64,000 nucleotides of DNA from Thalassolituus sp. UBA1087. GTDB taxonomy: Bacteria > Pseudomonadota > Gammaproteobacteria > Pseudomonadales > Oceanobacteraceae. The DNA lies in contig DCCG01000024.1 of NCBI GenBank assembly GCA_002314145.1, forward strand, positions 1,830 to 65,829. The letters are read 5' to 3'. The stretch's first letter is position 1. Every line of letters starts with the position of its first letter. The position numbers and the translations under genes are program-made. Positions 27,672-36,614 of this stretch are shown here, in pieces. The notes under the pieces are model-generated. The model saw nothing but the letters and a program-made list of their open reading frames with translations. It did no database searches and was not told where the DNA came from.

Positions 27672-28327
27672 TTCTGCGCGCTGAGATCATGTATTTGGCT
27701 CAGAATACGACCGGCCGGGATTTTATTGTGGGTGATATTCACGGCTATGTGTCCAAGTTGATGCAGCAGCTGGAGCAGGTGAATTTTGATCCTCAGACGG
27801 ATCGGGTCATCTGCACCGGTGATCTGATCGACCGTGGACCAGAGTCGGCCCAGGCGCTGAACCTGCTGGATGAGGAATGGTTTTATTCGGTGATCGGCAA
27901 TCACGAATATATGATGCTGAGTGCGCTTAAGCAGCAGAACAGCCGCGATAAAATGACCTGGCTTAAACAGGGTGGCGAATGGATTGCCAGTACCTCGCCG
28001 GAGCAGTGGCCGCATTGGTTCAGCCTGATGGAAGCCATGCCACTGGCCATTGAGGTTAAGGGTAAAGATGATCTGCGCTACGGGATTATTCACGCGGATT
28101 ACCCTCATGCCCAATGGAGTGAGTTTGAATACCTGACGCCGGAGTTGCGGCTGAAGTGCATCTGGTCACGGCGTAATTTTGAGTATCGTTCACCGCATGT
28201 GGTGAACGGGGTCGATTATCTGGTGCACGGTCACAACGTGAGCGAAGAACAGCTGCAGTTAGGCAACCGGATTTATATTGAGCCCGGCGTGTATCAGGGC
28301 AAAGATTTTATTCTGTTGGAAATTTAA
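27668..28327 (+). CDS. PPP-family metallophosphatase (PrpA/ApaH-like)
   Basis: A 219-residue phosphatase with the complete PPP motif set: GDIHGY (about residues 22-27), GDLIDRGPES, IGNHEYM and VHGHN near the C-terminus. It is a Ser/Thr or Tyr protein phosphatase or a dinucleotide hydrolase; its size matches bacterial PrpA-type enzymes better than ApaH (about 280). The start is GTG, overlapping the ligase stop, with AAGGAG 7 bases upstream. Translational coupling to a glycan ligase is unusual and may mean regulation of polysaccharide assembly. Confidence 0.87.
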   Translation: MILRAEIMYLAQNTTGRDFIVGDIHGYVSKLMQQLEQVNFDPQTDRVICTGDLIDRGPESAQALNLLDEEWFYSVIGNHEYMMLSALKQQNSRDKMTWLKQGGEWIASTSPEQWPHWFSLMEAMPLAIEVKGKDDLRYGIIHADYPHAQWSEFEYLTPELRLKCIWSRRNFEYRSPHVVNGVDYLVHGHNVSEEQLQLGNRIYIEPGVYQGKDFILLEI

Positions 28328-28391
28328 CCGGCCTGATGTGATGGTGTGTACGGGGAAGATTTTGAGCCTGTGCATAACGCCATACCACGGC

Positions 28392-29119
28392 ATGTCCGGC
28401 TGGCGCCGGATTCGCAGCTGAAGCAGCTCCTACAAATATATGCCTCGACTGTGATGATTGGATACTCCGGGGTTCGCGGCTGACGCTGTTCTTACCATCC
28501 GTGCACGCCGTTTCCCTGTAGGAGGTGCTTCAGCGCCGAGGGCCGGATGGCCTTATGCCATGATGTGTTATTGCTGGCGTGTTATTTGAATTCCGTCTGG
28601 AACGTGAATCCACAGAATGTCCGGCTGCGCCGGATTCGCAGCTGAAGCAGCTCCTACAAATATATGCCTCGACTGCGATGATTGGATACACCGGGGTTCT
28701 CGGCGGACGCTGTTCTTACCATCCGTGCACGACGTTTCCCTGTAGGAGGTGCTTCAGCTCCGAGGGGCGGATGGCCTTATGCCATGATGTGCTATTTCTG
28801 GTGCGTTATTTAAATTCCGTCTGGAACGTGAATCCACAGAATGTCCGGCTGCGCCGGATTCGCAGCTGAAGCAGCTCCTACAAATATATGCCTCGGCTGT
28901 GATGATTCGGTACGCCGTGGTCTCGGCTGACGCTGTTCTTACCATCTGTGCACGACGTTTCCCTGTAGGAGGTGCTTCAGCGCCGAGGGCCGGATGGCCT
29001 TATGCCATGATGTGTTATTTGTGGTGCGTTATTGCTGGTGTGTTATTTAAATTCCGTCTGGAACGTGAATCCACAGAATGTCCGGCTACCGCCGGATTCG
29101 CGGCTGAAGCAGCTCCTAC
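28392..29119 (+). repeat. Tandem array of REP elements
   Basis: The array begins with an A' copy (28392-28433). Three B-core-A' elements follow at 28518-28657, 28742-28881 and 28965-29119. A' copies recur every 225, 224 and 237 bp, and the whole unit, including the non-REP linker, is repeated. The last unit carries an internal insertion of about 14 bp in its core. The array fills most of the 949-bp gap between the phosphatase gene and dapC; 29120-29276 holds the dapC leader. Confidence 0.88.
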
Positions 29120-29276
29120 AGATATATGCATTGGCTGTGATGATTGGCCGCGGATGTCGATAATGGCGTGAAAACCGGGCCCGGCGGTTAACACGGCTCT
29201 CTCTGTTCCACCCGGGAACCCTGCGCCGGTTGCTGGTATACTGCGCCAAATTGTTCTGATTATCTGCTGGTACGGT

Positions 29277-30470
29277 ATGAATCCCGATCTGAGTAAACTA
29301 CAACCCTATCCTTTTGAGAAGCTGGCCAAACTGAAAGCGGCAGTGACGCCCAATGCTGAGCTGGCGCATATTGCATTGTCGATCGGGGAGCCCAAGCATC
29401 CGTCGCCGGATTTTGTACAGCAGGCGCTGATTAACAATATCAGCCGGCTGGAGAACTATCCGACAACCAAAGGCTTACCGGAGCTGAGCGAGAGCATCGC
29501 CAACTGGCTGGTTAAGCGTTTTAATCTGCAGACGCTGGACCCGGTGACTCAGGTGATTCCTGTCAATGGTACCCGTGAAGCCATCTTTGCCTTTACCCAG
29601 GCGGCGGTGGATCGTACGGCAGACAACCCGCTGGTGTTATCACCGAATCCGTTTTATCAGATTTACGAAGGTGCTGCGTATTTGTCCGGCGCGACGCCTC
29701 ATTTCCTGCCCTGCCTGCAGGAGAATGATTTCAAACCGGATTACGCCTCGGTACCGGCGAGTGTCTGGGATGATTGTCAGGTACTGTTTTTATGCACGCC
29801 GGGCAATCCGACCGGCGCCACGCTGGATTTTGAAGAGTTCAGCCAGCTGATCGCGCTGGCCGACCAGCACGATTTTATTATCGCCAGTGATGAGTGCTAT
29901 TCCGAGATTTATGTGGAAGGCAAAGCCGCACCTATGGGTCTGCTGGAAGCCTGCGCAAAACTGGGCCGCAATGATTACAAAAACTGCATTGTCTTCCACT
30001 CGCTGTCCAAGCGTTCTAACCTGCCTGGTTTACGTTCCGGCTTTGTCGCCGGTGATGCCAGCCTGCTGAAGCCTTTTCTGCTGTACCGCACCTATCATGG
30101 CTGTGCCATGCCGGTGCAGACTCAGCTGGCCAGCATTGCTGCCTGGAACGATGAAAGCCACGTGGTGCAGAACCGGGTGGAATACACGGAGAAATTCCGC
30201 CGTGTGATTGAGATTCTGAATCCGGTAATGCCGGTACAGCAAACGGATGCCAGCTTTTATCTGTGGGCCGGAACCCCGGTGGATGAAGAAACCTTCGCCC
30301 AGCAGCTGTTTGCTCAGCAGAACGTGACGGTACTGCCGGGATCGTATCTGTCACGCACGATTGATGACATTAACCCGGGCAAGAACCGCGTACGTATGGC
30401 TCTGGTGGCCAGCGTTGATGAATGTATTGAAGCCGCACAACGCATCCGTGCCTTTGTGGAAAGCCTGTAA
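29277..30470 (+). CDS. dapC: Succinyldiaminopimelate aminotransferase
   Basis: A 397-residue PLP-dependent aminotransferase of fold type I. It converts N-succinyl-2-amino-6-ketopimelate to N-succinyl-L,L-diaminopimelate in lysine and peptidoglycan synthesis. The start MNPDLSKLQPYPFEKL and the pattern ALSIGEPKHPSP are typical of DapC. The PLP lysine is in HSLSKRSNLPGLRSGF (about residues 240-255). Length is standard. sufE follows after 10 bases, so the two are probably cotranscribed. Confidence 0.92.
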   Translation: MNPDLSKLQPYPFEKLAKLKAAVTPNAELAHIALSIGEPKHPSPDFVQQALINNISRLENYPTTKGLPELSESIANWLVKRFNLQTLDPVTQVIPVNGTREAIFAFTQAAVDRTADNPLVLSPNPFYQIYEGAAYLSGATPHFLPCLQENDFKPDYASVPASVWDDCQVLFLCTPGNPTGATLDFEEFSQLIALADQHDFIIASDECYSEIYVEGKAAPMGLLEACAKLGRNDYKNCIVFHSLSKRSNLPGLRSGFVAGDASLLKPFLLYRTYHGCAMPVQTQLASIAAWNDESHVVQNRVEYTEKFRRVIEILNPVMPVQQTDASFYLWAGTPVDEETFAQQLFAQQNVTVLPGSYLSRTIDDINPGKNRVRMALVASVDECIEAAQRIRAFVESL

Positions 30471-30480
30471 GGAGAGAGTT

Positions 30481-30915
30481 ATGCCGCTGACAGAAAACAA
30501 TTTTGGCCAGGACATTACCACGGACGATATTCTGGACACCCTTGGGTTCTTCGATGACTGGGAAGAACGCTACAAGTACATCATTGATCTGGGTAAGCAG
30601 TTACCGGCGATGGATGACAGTAAGAAAACCGATGATTATCTGCTGCGCGGCTGCCAGAGCCAGGTGTGGATTGACAGCGAAGTCCGCGACGGCAAAATCC
30701 TGCTGGAAGCTGACTCCGACGCTCATATCGTGCGTGGTCTTTTAGGCGTCGTGCTGGCGGCCTACAACCATAAAACCCCGGCCGATATCATTGCCTTTGA
30801 TATTGACGATTATTTTACTCAGATTGATCTGATCAAACACCTGAGCCCGACCCGGGGCAATGGTCTGCGCTCCATGGTGGAACGCATCAAAGCCATCGCT
30901 GCAGAATCTGCCTGA
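30481..30915 (+). CDS. sufE: Cysteine desulfuration protein SufE
   Basis: A 144-residue sulfur acceptor that takes persulfide from a SufS/CsdA cysteine desulfurase for Fe-S cluster assembly. The active cysteine is in LRGCQSQVW (about residue 57), and the C-terminal SPTRGNGLRSM segment is typical. GGAGAG precedes the ATG. It lies directly after dapC. No suf/csd partner is in the window, so the desulfurase is elsewhere. CsdE is an alternative name for such stand-alone copies. Confidence 0.9.
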   Translation: MPLTENNFGQDITTDDILDTLGFFDDWEERYKYIIDLGKQLPAMDDSKKTDDYLLRGCQSQVWIDSEVRDGKILLEADSDAHIVRGLLGVVLAAYNHKTPADIIAFDIDDYFTQIDLIKHLSPTRGNGLRSMVERIKAIAAESA

Positions 30916-30949
30916 GCCCGTCCCGACCTGCTTCGTTAACGCACACACC

Positions 30950-30985
30950 TGCACCATAATGTTACCCAGGTAACATTATGGTGCA
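30950..30985. other. 36-bp perfect palindrome after sufE
   Basis: The arms TGCACCATAATGTTACC and GGTAACATTATGGTGCA are perfect inverses around CA. As RNA this would be a 16-bp stem with loop CCAG. Only TTCTT follows, so it is a weak intrinsic terminator at best; a protein-binding site is also possible. The rest of the 348-bp gap up to the permease gene is AT-rich, with a TTGAT...ATCAA dyad near 31092-31110 and no gene. Confidence 0.7.
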
Positions 30986-31263
30986 TTCTTATGCCTGTTC
31001 ATTGAACCCGCCGGCTACCACTTATGACTGATTAGGTCTTATTATCTATCAATTCACGCCATACTGGTTGATTTGTACCATTTACAGCAACCTATTGATT
31101 ACATTCTGATCAATATAAAAAATTTCTGAATTTCTTAACCAATTGGTCAGGTTTTTGCTTTAAATGCCAGTCAGACAGGCACGCTTTTGCTTTACGCCTT
31201 ATATAACTTTCAATAAACGACAACTTAAAACTTTTGGGGCAAGCCCGAAGAATGGAGAGACGA

Positions 31264-32628
31264 ATGTCTGATACATCCTCAAATCCACCAGAACTGTTAT
31301 ACAGTCTGAACGATAAACCACCGGTTCCGGCTGCAATTCTGGCGGCACTGCAGCACCTGCTGGCCAGCTTTGTCGGCATCATCACCCCAACACTGATCAT
31401 CGGTGGTGTTCTGGGCCTTGGCAGCGAGATTCCTTACCTGATCAGCATGGCGCTGATTGTTTCTGGTGTGGGGACCTTTATTCAGGCAAAACAGATCGGC
31501 CCTATCGGCTCCGGCCTGGTCGCTCTGCAGGGCACCAGCTTTGCGTTTCTGAGCTCCATTCTGGCGGCGGGTTTTATCGCCAAAGGCAAAGGCGGCGGTC
31601 CGGACGAAATCCTCAGCCTGATTTTTGGCGTGTGTTTTCTCGGCGCCTTTATTGAGATTTTCCTGAGTCAGTTCCTGCATAAACTGAAGACATTTATTAA
31701 CCCGCTGGTCACCGGTATCGTTATCACCGCCATTGGTCTGAGCCTGATTAAAGTCGGCATTACCGACCTGGGCGGCGGCTTTAAAGCACCGGATTTCGGC
31801 AGCCTGCAAAACCTGGCGCTCGGTGGTTCTGTGCTGGTGCTGATTATTATTCTGAACCAGAGCAAAAACGTTTACGTACGTTCCGGTGCTATTTTCTTTG
31901 GTCTGCTGGCCGGTTTTATCGCCGCCATGCTGATGGGCAAAGTAGATTTCTCCGGCCTGTCAAAAATGGATTGGTTTGCCCTGCCAGTGCCGTTTAAATA
32001 TGGCTTCAGCTTTGATTTTGCCGCCTTCCTGCCGGTAGCGCTGATTTATCTGATTACGGCGATTGAATCTTCCGGTGACCTGACAGCCACCTCCATGGTA
32101 TCGAAAGAACCGATTACCGGTGATGTTTACCGTAACCGTATTAAAGCCGGTGTATTTGCTGACGGTATCAACTCTATGATCGCCGCTACTTTTAATACTT
32201 TCCCGAATACCACATTCAGCCAGAACAACGGCGTGATTCAGCTGACCGGTATTGCCAGCCGTTATGTGGCGTTTTATATCGCTGCCTTCCTGGTGATTCT
32301 GGGTCTGTTCCCGGTTATCGGCGGCATTTTCCAGCAGCTGCCTAAGCCGGTTCTCGGCGGCGCCACCCTGGTGATGTTTGGTACAGTGGCTGCGGCCGGT
32401 ATCCGTATTCTGTCCACCATCGATATGGACCGCCGCAGTATGCTGATTATGGCCGTGTCTTTTGGTCTGGGTCTGGGGGTTGCGGCACAGCCGGATCTGC
32501 TGCAGGAAATGCCAAAAACCATACAGAATATTTTCGGCTCAGCCGTTACCGTCAGTGGTTTGGCCGCGATTATTCTGAATACCCTGCTGCCGGGTAACCT
32601 GAACCTGGAGAACGATGCCGACATCTGA
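31264..32628 (+). CDS. NCS2 xanthine/uric acid permease
   Basis: A 454-residue membrane transporter with about fourteen helices, taking up purines by proton symport. The segment TTFSQNNGVIQLTGIASR (about residues 319-336) is the NCS2 signature that marks the xanthine/urate branch. ALQGTSFAF and the glutamate in ITAIESSGD are the other substrate-site regions. GGAGAG lies before the ATG at 31264, which is preferred over an in-frame codon at 31234. It is a single gene with its own terminator. Confidence 0.9.
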   Translation: MSDTSSNPPELLYSLNDKPPVPAAILAALQHLLASFVGIITPTLIIGGVLGLGSEIPYLISMALIVSGVGTFIQAKQIGPIGSGLVALQGTSFAFLSSILAAGFIAKGKGGGPDEILSLIFGVCFLGAFIEIFLSQFLHKLKTFINPLVTGIVITAIGLSLIKVGITDLGGGFKAPDFGSLQNLALGGSVLVLIIILNQSKNVYVRSGAIFFGLLAGFIAAMLMGKVDFSGLSKMDWFALPVPFKYGFSFDFAAFLPVALIYLITAIESSGDLTATSMVSKEPITGDVYRNRIKAGVFADGINSMIAATFNTFPNTTFSQNNGVIQLTGIASRYVAFYIAAFLVILGLFPVIGGIFQQLPKPVLGGATLVMFGTVAAAGIRILSTIDMDRRSMLIMAVSFGLGLGVAAQPDLLQEMPKTIQNIFGSAVTVSGLAAIILNTLLPGNLNLENDADI

Positions 32629-32650
32629 TGATGCGACATTGTTGAGGCAT

Positions 32651-32678
32651 AAAAAACGCGGCTTTGGCCGCGTTTTTT
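32651..32678 (+). terminator. Rho-independent terminator
   Basis: Stem ACGCGGC/GCCGCGT with a short loop is followed by six T residues and preceded by an A-run. It ends the permease transcript and could also work in the other direction. Confidence 0.92.
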
Positions 32679-32744
32679 GTGCCTGCTGTTCAGGGTTGTG
32701 GGAGGTGTTTTAATCAGAATCCGTGAATAACGCTGATCCACAGA

Positions 32745-33011
32745 ATGTCCGGCTGCCGCCAGATTCGCAGCTGAAGCAGCGCCTACACAGATACGTAACG
32801 GCTGTGATGATTGGATACGCCGGGTTCGCGGTTGCAGCAGTTATGAGAATTTATGCTCGGCGTCCCCCTGTAGGAGGTGCTTCAGCGCCGAGGGCCGCAG
32901 GCCTTATGTGGTGTCAGCATTTATGTCCGGTGTTTTAATCGGATTCCGTGAAGAACGCTAATCCACAGAATGTCCGGCTGTCGCCGGATTCGCAGCTGAA
33001 GCAGCTCCTAC
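32745..33011 (+). repeat. REP cluster: single A' plus full element
   Basis: An A' copy (32745-32786) is followed by a linker and a complete B-core-A' element (B at 32870-32903, A' at 32970-33011; 142 bp). Its core reads like those at 25.9 kb and 8.1 kb. It occupies the 581-bp gap between the permease and metR genes. Confidence 0.85.
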
Positions 33012-33190
33012 AGATATACGCAATGACTGTGATGATTGAATACGCCGGGTTCGCGGTTGAAGCAGCGCCTACAGAAATATGCAATGACTGTGATTATTGG
33101 ATACGCCGGGTTCGCGATTGAAGCAGCGCCTACATATATACGCAATGACTGTGGTGGTTGGATACTCCGTTTTGCAACTGGTGCTACTCA
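33012..33190 (+). repeat. 61-bp tandem repeat of half-REPs
   Basis: The segment ending GAAGCAGCNCCTACA recurs with CCTACA at 33007, 33068 and 33129, an exact 61-bp step. Each unit has ATACGCAATGACTGTG and GATACGCCGGGTTCGCG. These copies keep the CTAC side but have lost the outer GTCCGGC arm. Confidence 0.8.
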
Positions 33191-33209
33191 AGGCAACAAA
33201 AACCTTCCT

Positions 33210-34109
33210 CTAAACACCGGCATTAATATCCTGCTGACGGGCGAATTCAATAAAGGTCTGTATATGCACATCATCGGCTGAGGCGTTGCGGATGCCGAGA
33301 TGGATATGCTTGTGCACACCGTCTTTTCCCAGGCGAACAGCCGCAACAGGCATGGTCTGGGCGTACTCTTCCACCAGCCATTGTGGCAGCGTCGCAACAC
33401 CGCGTTCGGCGGCCACCATCTGTAAAATCATGTCGGTATCTTCCAAGGTTTTATGACGTTTGGGATGGCAATGCGCCGGCAATAAAAACTGCTGAAAAAT
33501 ATCCAGCCGTTCCGGAGAGACCGGATAGGTGTACAGAGTCTGATCGGCTAACTGTACAGGTTGAATAAACGTCTCCCCCGCCAGCGGATGATCTTTGCTG
33601 ACCACCAGCACCTGCTCATAAGGGAAAACAGGGTCAAAAGTAATGGCATCCCGTAACACCGGATCGGGCGTGACCAGAATATCGATATCATGGTTAAACA
33701 AAGCCGCCAGACCGCCAAACTGAAACTGTTGCTTAACATCAACATCGACACCCGGCCAGCGCTTTAAATAAGGCTCCACCACTTTTAACAGCCATTGATA
33801 ACAGGGGTGACATTCCATGCCGATGCGCACCGTGCCTTTATCACCACTGGCGTACTGACGCAGTACCTGATCAACCCGCTCCAACTGCGGCAGCAAGCGG
33901 CTGGCTTCACGTTGCAGATATTCCCCGGCCTGAGTGAGCTGCAGATTGCGGCCTTCTTTGGTCCACAGCGGTGCACCCAGCTGAGCTTCGAGTTTTTTGA
34001 TGGTATGGCTGAGCGCTGACTGAGTCAGGTGCAGGGCTTTGGCGGCAGCGGTCAGCGAGCCCTGGCGCTCGATCTCACGCAGGATGCGCAGATGCATACG
34101 GTCAATCAT
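33210..34109 (-). CDS. metR: LysR-type regulator of methionine synthesis
   Basis: A 299-residue LysR-type transcription factor. The N-terminal HTH reads GSLTAAAKALHLTQSALSHT (about residues 18-37) and the C-terminal effector domain binds homocysteine in the family. It is divergent from metE, the classic arrangement for MetR activation of metE with homocysteine as co-inducer. The start at 34109 gives the standard length and has GGGGA upstream; an in-frame start at 34142 has none. Confidence 0.92.
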   Translation of the reverse strand: MIDRMHLRILREIERQGSLTAAAKALHLTQSALSHTIKKLEAQLGAPLWTKEGRNLQLTQAGEYLQREASRLLPQLERVDQVLRQYASGDKGTVRIGMECHPCYQWLLKVVEPYLKRWPGVDVDVKQQFQFGGLAALFNHDIDILVTPDPVLRDAITFDPVFPYEQVLVVSKDHPLAGETFIQPVQLADQTLYTYPVSPERLDIFQQFLLPAHCHPKRHKTLEDTDMILQMVAAERGVATLPQWLVEEYAQTMPVAAVRLGKDGVHKHIHLGIRNASADDVHIQTFIEFARQQDINAGV

Positions 34110-34144
34110 GCTGGTTTCCCCGTGTTCGGAAGGACAAAACATTC

Positions 34145-34192
34145 CATGAACAATAGTAATGGTTAAATGAGATTAAACCATTATTCATCATG
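34145..34192. promoter_or_regulatory. Dyad in the metR-metE divergent region
   Basis: A large imperfect dyad: outer arms CATGA/TCATG and inner arms AATGGTT (34158-34164) / AACCATT (34176-34182). It lies between the two divergent starts where MetR is expected to bind. The MetR consensus TGAANNNNNTTCA is not matched exactly, so the operator call rests on symmetry and position. Confidence 0.55.
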
Positions 34193-34255
34193 AGTCACTT
34201 TATCTATTCTGCTCCTCAATCACTTCAGCCCAATTATTGATGAGAGAGATACCTC

Positions 34256-36532
34256 ATGGCTTTAATTCACAACCTTGGCTTTCCGCGTATCGGCGCAAAG
34301 CGCGAACTGAAATTTGCTCAGGAAGCATTCTGGAAGGGACAATCGTCTGAAACTGAATTGCTGGCCAATGCCAAAGAAATCCGCACCGGCAACTGGAAGG
34401 CTCAACAATCGCTGGATTATGTGCCGGTGGGCGATTTTTCGCTGTACGATCAGGTGCTGGATATGAGTGTTACCCTGGGCAACCTGCCGGAACGTGTGCA
34501 GGGGCTGACAGGCAGCGAGCTGGATAATTATTTCCGTGTGGCACGCGGCCGCTCCACTAACGACAGCGACTGCCATTGTGTTCATGCCGGTGAAATGACC
34601 AAGTGGTTCGATACCAACTACCACTACATAGTGCCGGAAGTAACGGCCACGACATCATTTTCACTGAATGCACAGCGTTTACTGAAGCAACTGGAAGAAG
34701 CGCGCCGTGCCGGTGTCAGCAACCCGAAGCCGGTGATTATTGGGCCGGTAACCTACCTGTGGCTGTGCAAAGAAAAAGACGATTCCAGCCGCCTGAATCT
34801 GCTGGAACAACTGCTGCCGGTGTACAGTGAACTGCTGGAGCAACTGGCCGACGCCGGTGCCGAATGGGTTCAGATGGATGAACCCGTGCTGGTAACGGAA
34901 CTGACGAATGAATGGAAGCAGGCGTTTGAAAACGCCTATCACACGTTAAAAGCGGATCGCCCTAAACTGCTGCTGGCCACCTATTTCGGTACCCTGCAGG
35001 ACAACCTGCAACAGGCCTGCAATCTGCCCGTCGCCGGATTGCATATTGATGCCGTCCGTGGCCGTGAAGAAGCCGCCAAAGTGGTGGACTGGTTGCCCGC
35101 TCATAAAATACTTTCGATCGGTGCAATTGATGGCCGCAATATCTGGAAGTCGGACTTAACGGCGATTCTTGACTGGCTGGAGCCGCTGGCGGAAAAACTC
35201 GGTGAGCGCCTGTGGATTGCCCCTTCCTGTTCGCTCTTGCATGTACCGGTGGATCTCGACAGTGAAGAACAACTGGATGAAGACATCCGCAGCTGGCTGG
35301 CATTCGCCAAACAGAAATTATCTGAATTAACCGTACTGGGTAAAGCCATTAACGAAGGACGTGATGCCGTTGCGCTGCAATTGCAGGCCAATAAACTGGC
35401 TATCGACAGCCGCCGTCAGTCCGCCCGTGTTCATAATCCGGCGGTAAAAGAAGCCGTGAACAACATTACGGCTGCGTATGGTCAGCGCCAGAGCGCTTAT
35501 GCTGAGCGTGCAAAAAAGCAACGTGTGAACCTGCATTTACCGGCTTTTCCCACCACCACCATCGGCTCTTTTCCGCAGACGCAGGATATCCGTAAAACAC
35601 GTCTGGCATTTAAGAAGCAGGCCATCTCAGCGGATGAATACAGCGCCAGAATGAAGGCGGAAATCGAACACGCCGTACGCGAACAGGAAAAACTGGATAT
35701 TGACGTACTGGTACACGGTGAAGCTGAACGTAACGACATGGTCGAATATTTCGGCGAACAACTGGAGGGCTATGTTTTCAGTCAGTTCGGCTGGGTGCAG
35801 TCATACGGATCGCGCTGTGTTAAACCACCGATTCTGTTCGGTGATATCAGCCGTCCGCACGCCATGACGGTTAACTGGATTCAATACGCTCAGTCGCTCA
35901 CGGATAAACCGATGAAAGGCATGCTCACCGGTCCGGTGACGATTCTTAACTGGTCTTTCGTGCGCGACGACCAGCCACGCAGCGAAACCTGTAAGCAGCT
36001 GGCACTGGCCATCCGCCAGGAGGTTCAGGATCTGGAAGCGGCCGGAGTCAATATTATTCAGATCGACGAAGCCGCCCTGCGTGAAGGTTTACCACTGCGT
36101 CAAAGTGAATGGCAGGCTTATCTCGACTGGGCAGTGGAATCCTTCCGTATCAGTGCCAATGGTGTCAGCGATGAAACTCAGATTCACACCCATATGTGTT
36201 ATTCCGAATTCAATGACATTATTGAATCCATCGCGCAGATGGATGCGGATGTAATTACCATCGAGACGTCACGCTCGGATATGGAGCTGCTGGATGTGTT
36301 TGAGGAATTTGAATACCCGAATGAAATCGGCCCGGGGGTTTACGATATTCATTCGCCCAACATTCCGACGGTAGAACAAATGGTCAACCTGATGGAAAAA
36401 GCGGCGAAACGGATTCCTGCTGAGCGTTTATGGGTGAACCCGGACTGTGGCCTGAAAACCCGCCAGTGGCAGGAAGTTATTCCGGCATTGCAGACTATGG
36501 TAGAAGCCGCCAAAAGGCTGCGTCAGGGCTGA
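34256..36532 (+). CDS. metE: Cobalamin-independent methionine synthase
   Basis: A 758-residue enzyme that transfers the methyl group of methyltetrahydrofolate triglutamate to homocysteine. Two (beta-alpha)8 barrels are present. The N-terminal barrel begins IHNLGFPRIGAKRELK. The catalytic barrel carries the zinc ligands in IHTHMCYSEF (His and Cys, about residues 643-652), a glutamate region GEAERNDMVEYF and the last Cys in VNPDCGLKTR. Length is standard. No cobalamin or SAM riboswitch is visible upstream, so MetR is the likely control. Confidence 0.97.
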   Translation: MALIHNLGFPRIGAKRELKFAQEAFWKGQSSETELLANAKEIRTGNWKAQQSLDYVPVGDFSLYDQVLDMSVTLGNLPERVQGLTGSELDNYFRVARGRSTNDSDCHCVHAGEMTKWFDTNYHYIVPEVTATTSFSLNAQRLLKQLEEARRAGVSNPKPVIIGPVTYLWLCKEKDDSSRLNLLEQLLPVYSELLEQLADAGAEWVQMDEPVLVTELTNEWKQAFENAYHTLKADRPKLLLATYFGTLQDNLQQACNLPVAGLHIDAVRGREEAAKVVDWLPAHKILSIGAIDGRNIWKSDLTAILDWLEPLAEKLGERLWIAPSCSLLHVPVDLDSEEQLDEDIRSWLAFAKQKLSELTVLGKAINEGRDAVALQLQANKLAIDSRRQSARVHNPAVKEAVNNITAAYGQRQSAYAERAKKQRVNLHLPAFPTTTIGSFPQTQDIRKTRLAFKKQAISADEYSARMKAEIEHAVREQEKLDIDVLVHGEAERNDMVEYFGEQLEGYVFSQFGWVQSYGSRCVKPPILFGDISRPHAMTVNWIQYAQSLTDKPMKGMLTGPVTILNWSFVRDDQPRSETCKQLALAIRQEVQDLEAAGVNIIQIDEAALREGLPLRQSEWQAYLDWAVESFRISANGVSDETQIHTHMCYSEFNDIIESIAQMDADVITIETSRSDMELLDVFEEFEYPNEIGPGVYDIHSPNIPTVEQMVNLMEKAAKRIPAERLWVNPDCGLKTRQWQEVIPALQTMVEAAKRLRQG

Positions 36533-36552
36533 TTTTTCGCTGCCCTGCCACC

Positions 36553-36590
36553 ACGGATGCAGTGCTTGTTTATTGCCTGCATCCGTTGTT
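36553..36590 (+). terminator. Hairpin after metE
   Basis: Perfect 10-bp arms ACGGATGCAG/CTGCATCCGT enclose a 14-base loop 20 bp after the metE stop, followed by TGTT only. It is a plausible but weak terminator. Confidence 0.55.
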
Positions 36591-36614
36591 AGACCCTATG
36601 CACCGTTTAGCCCT

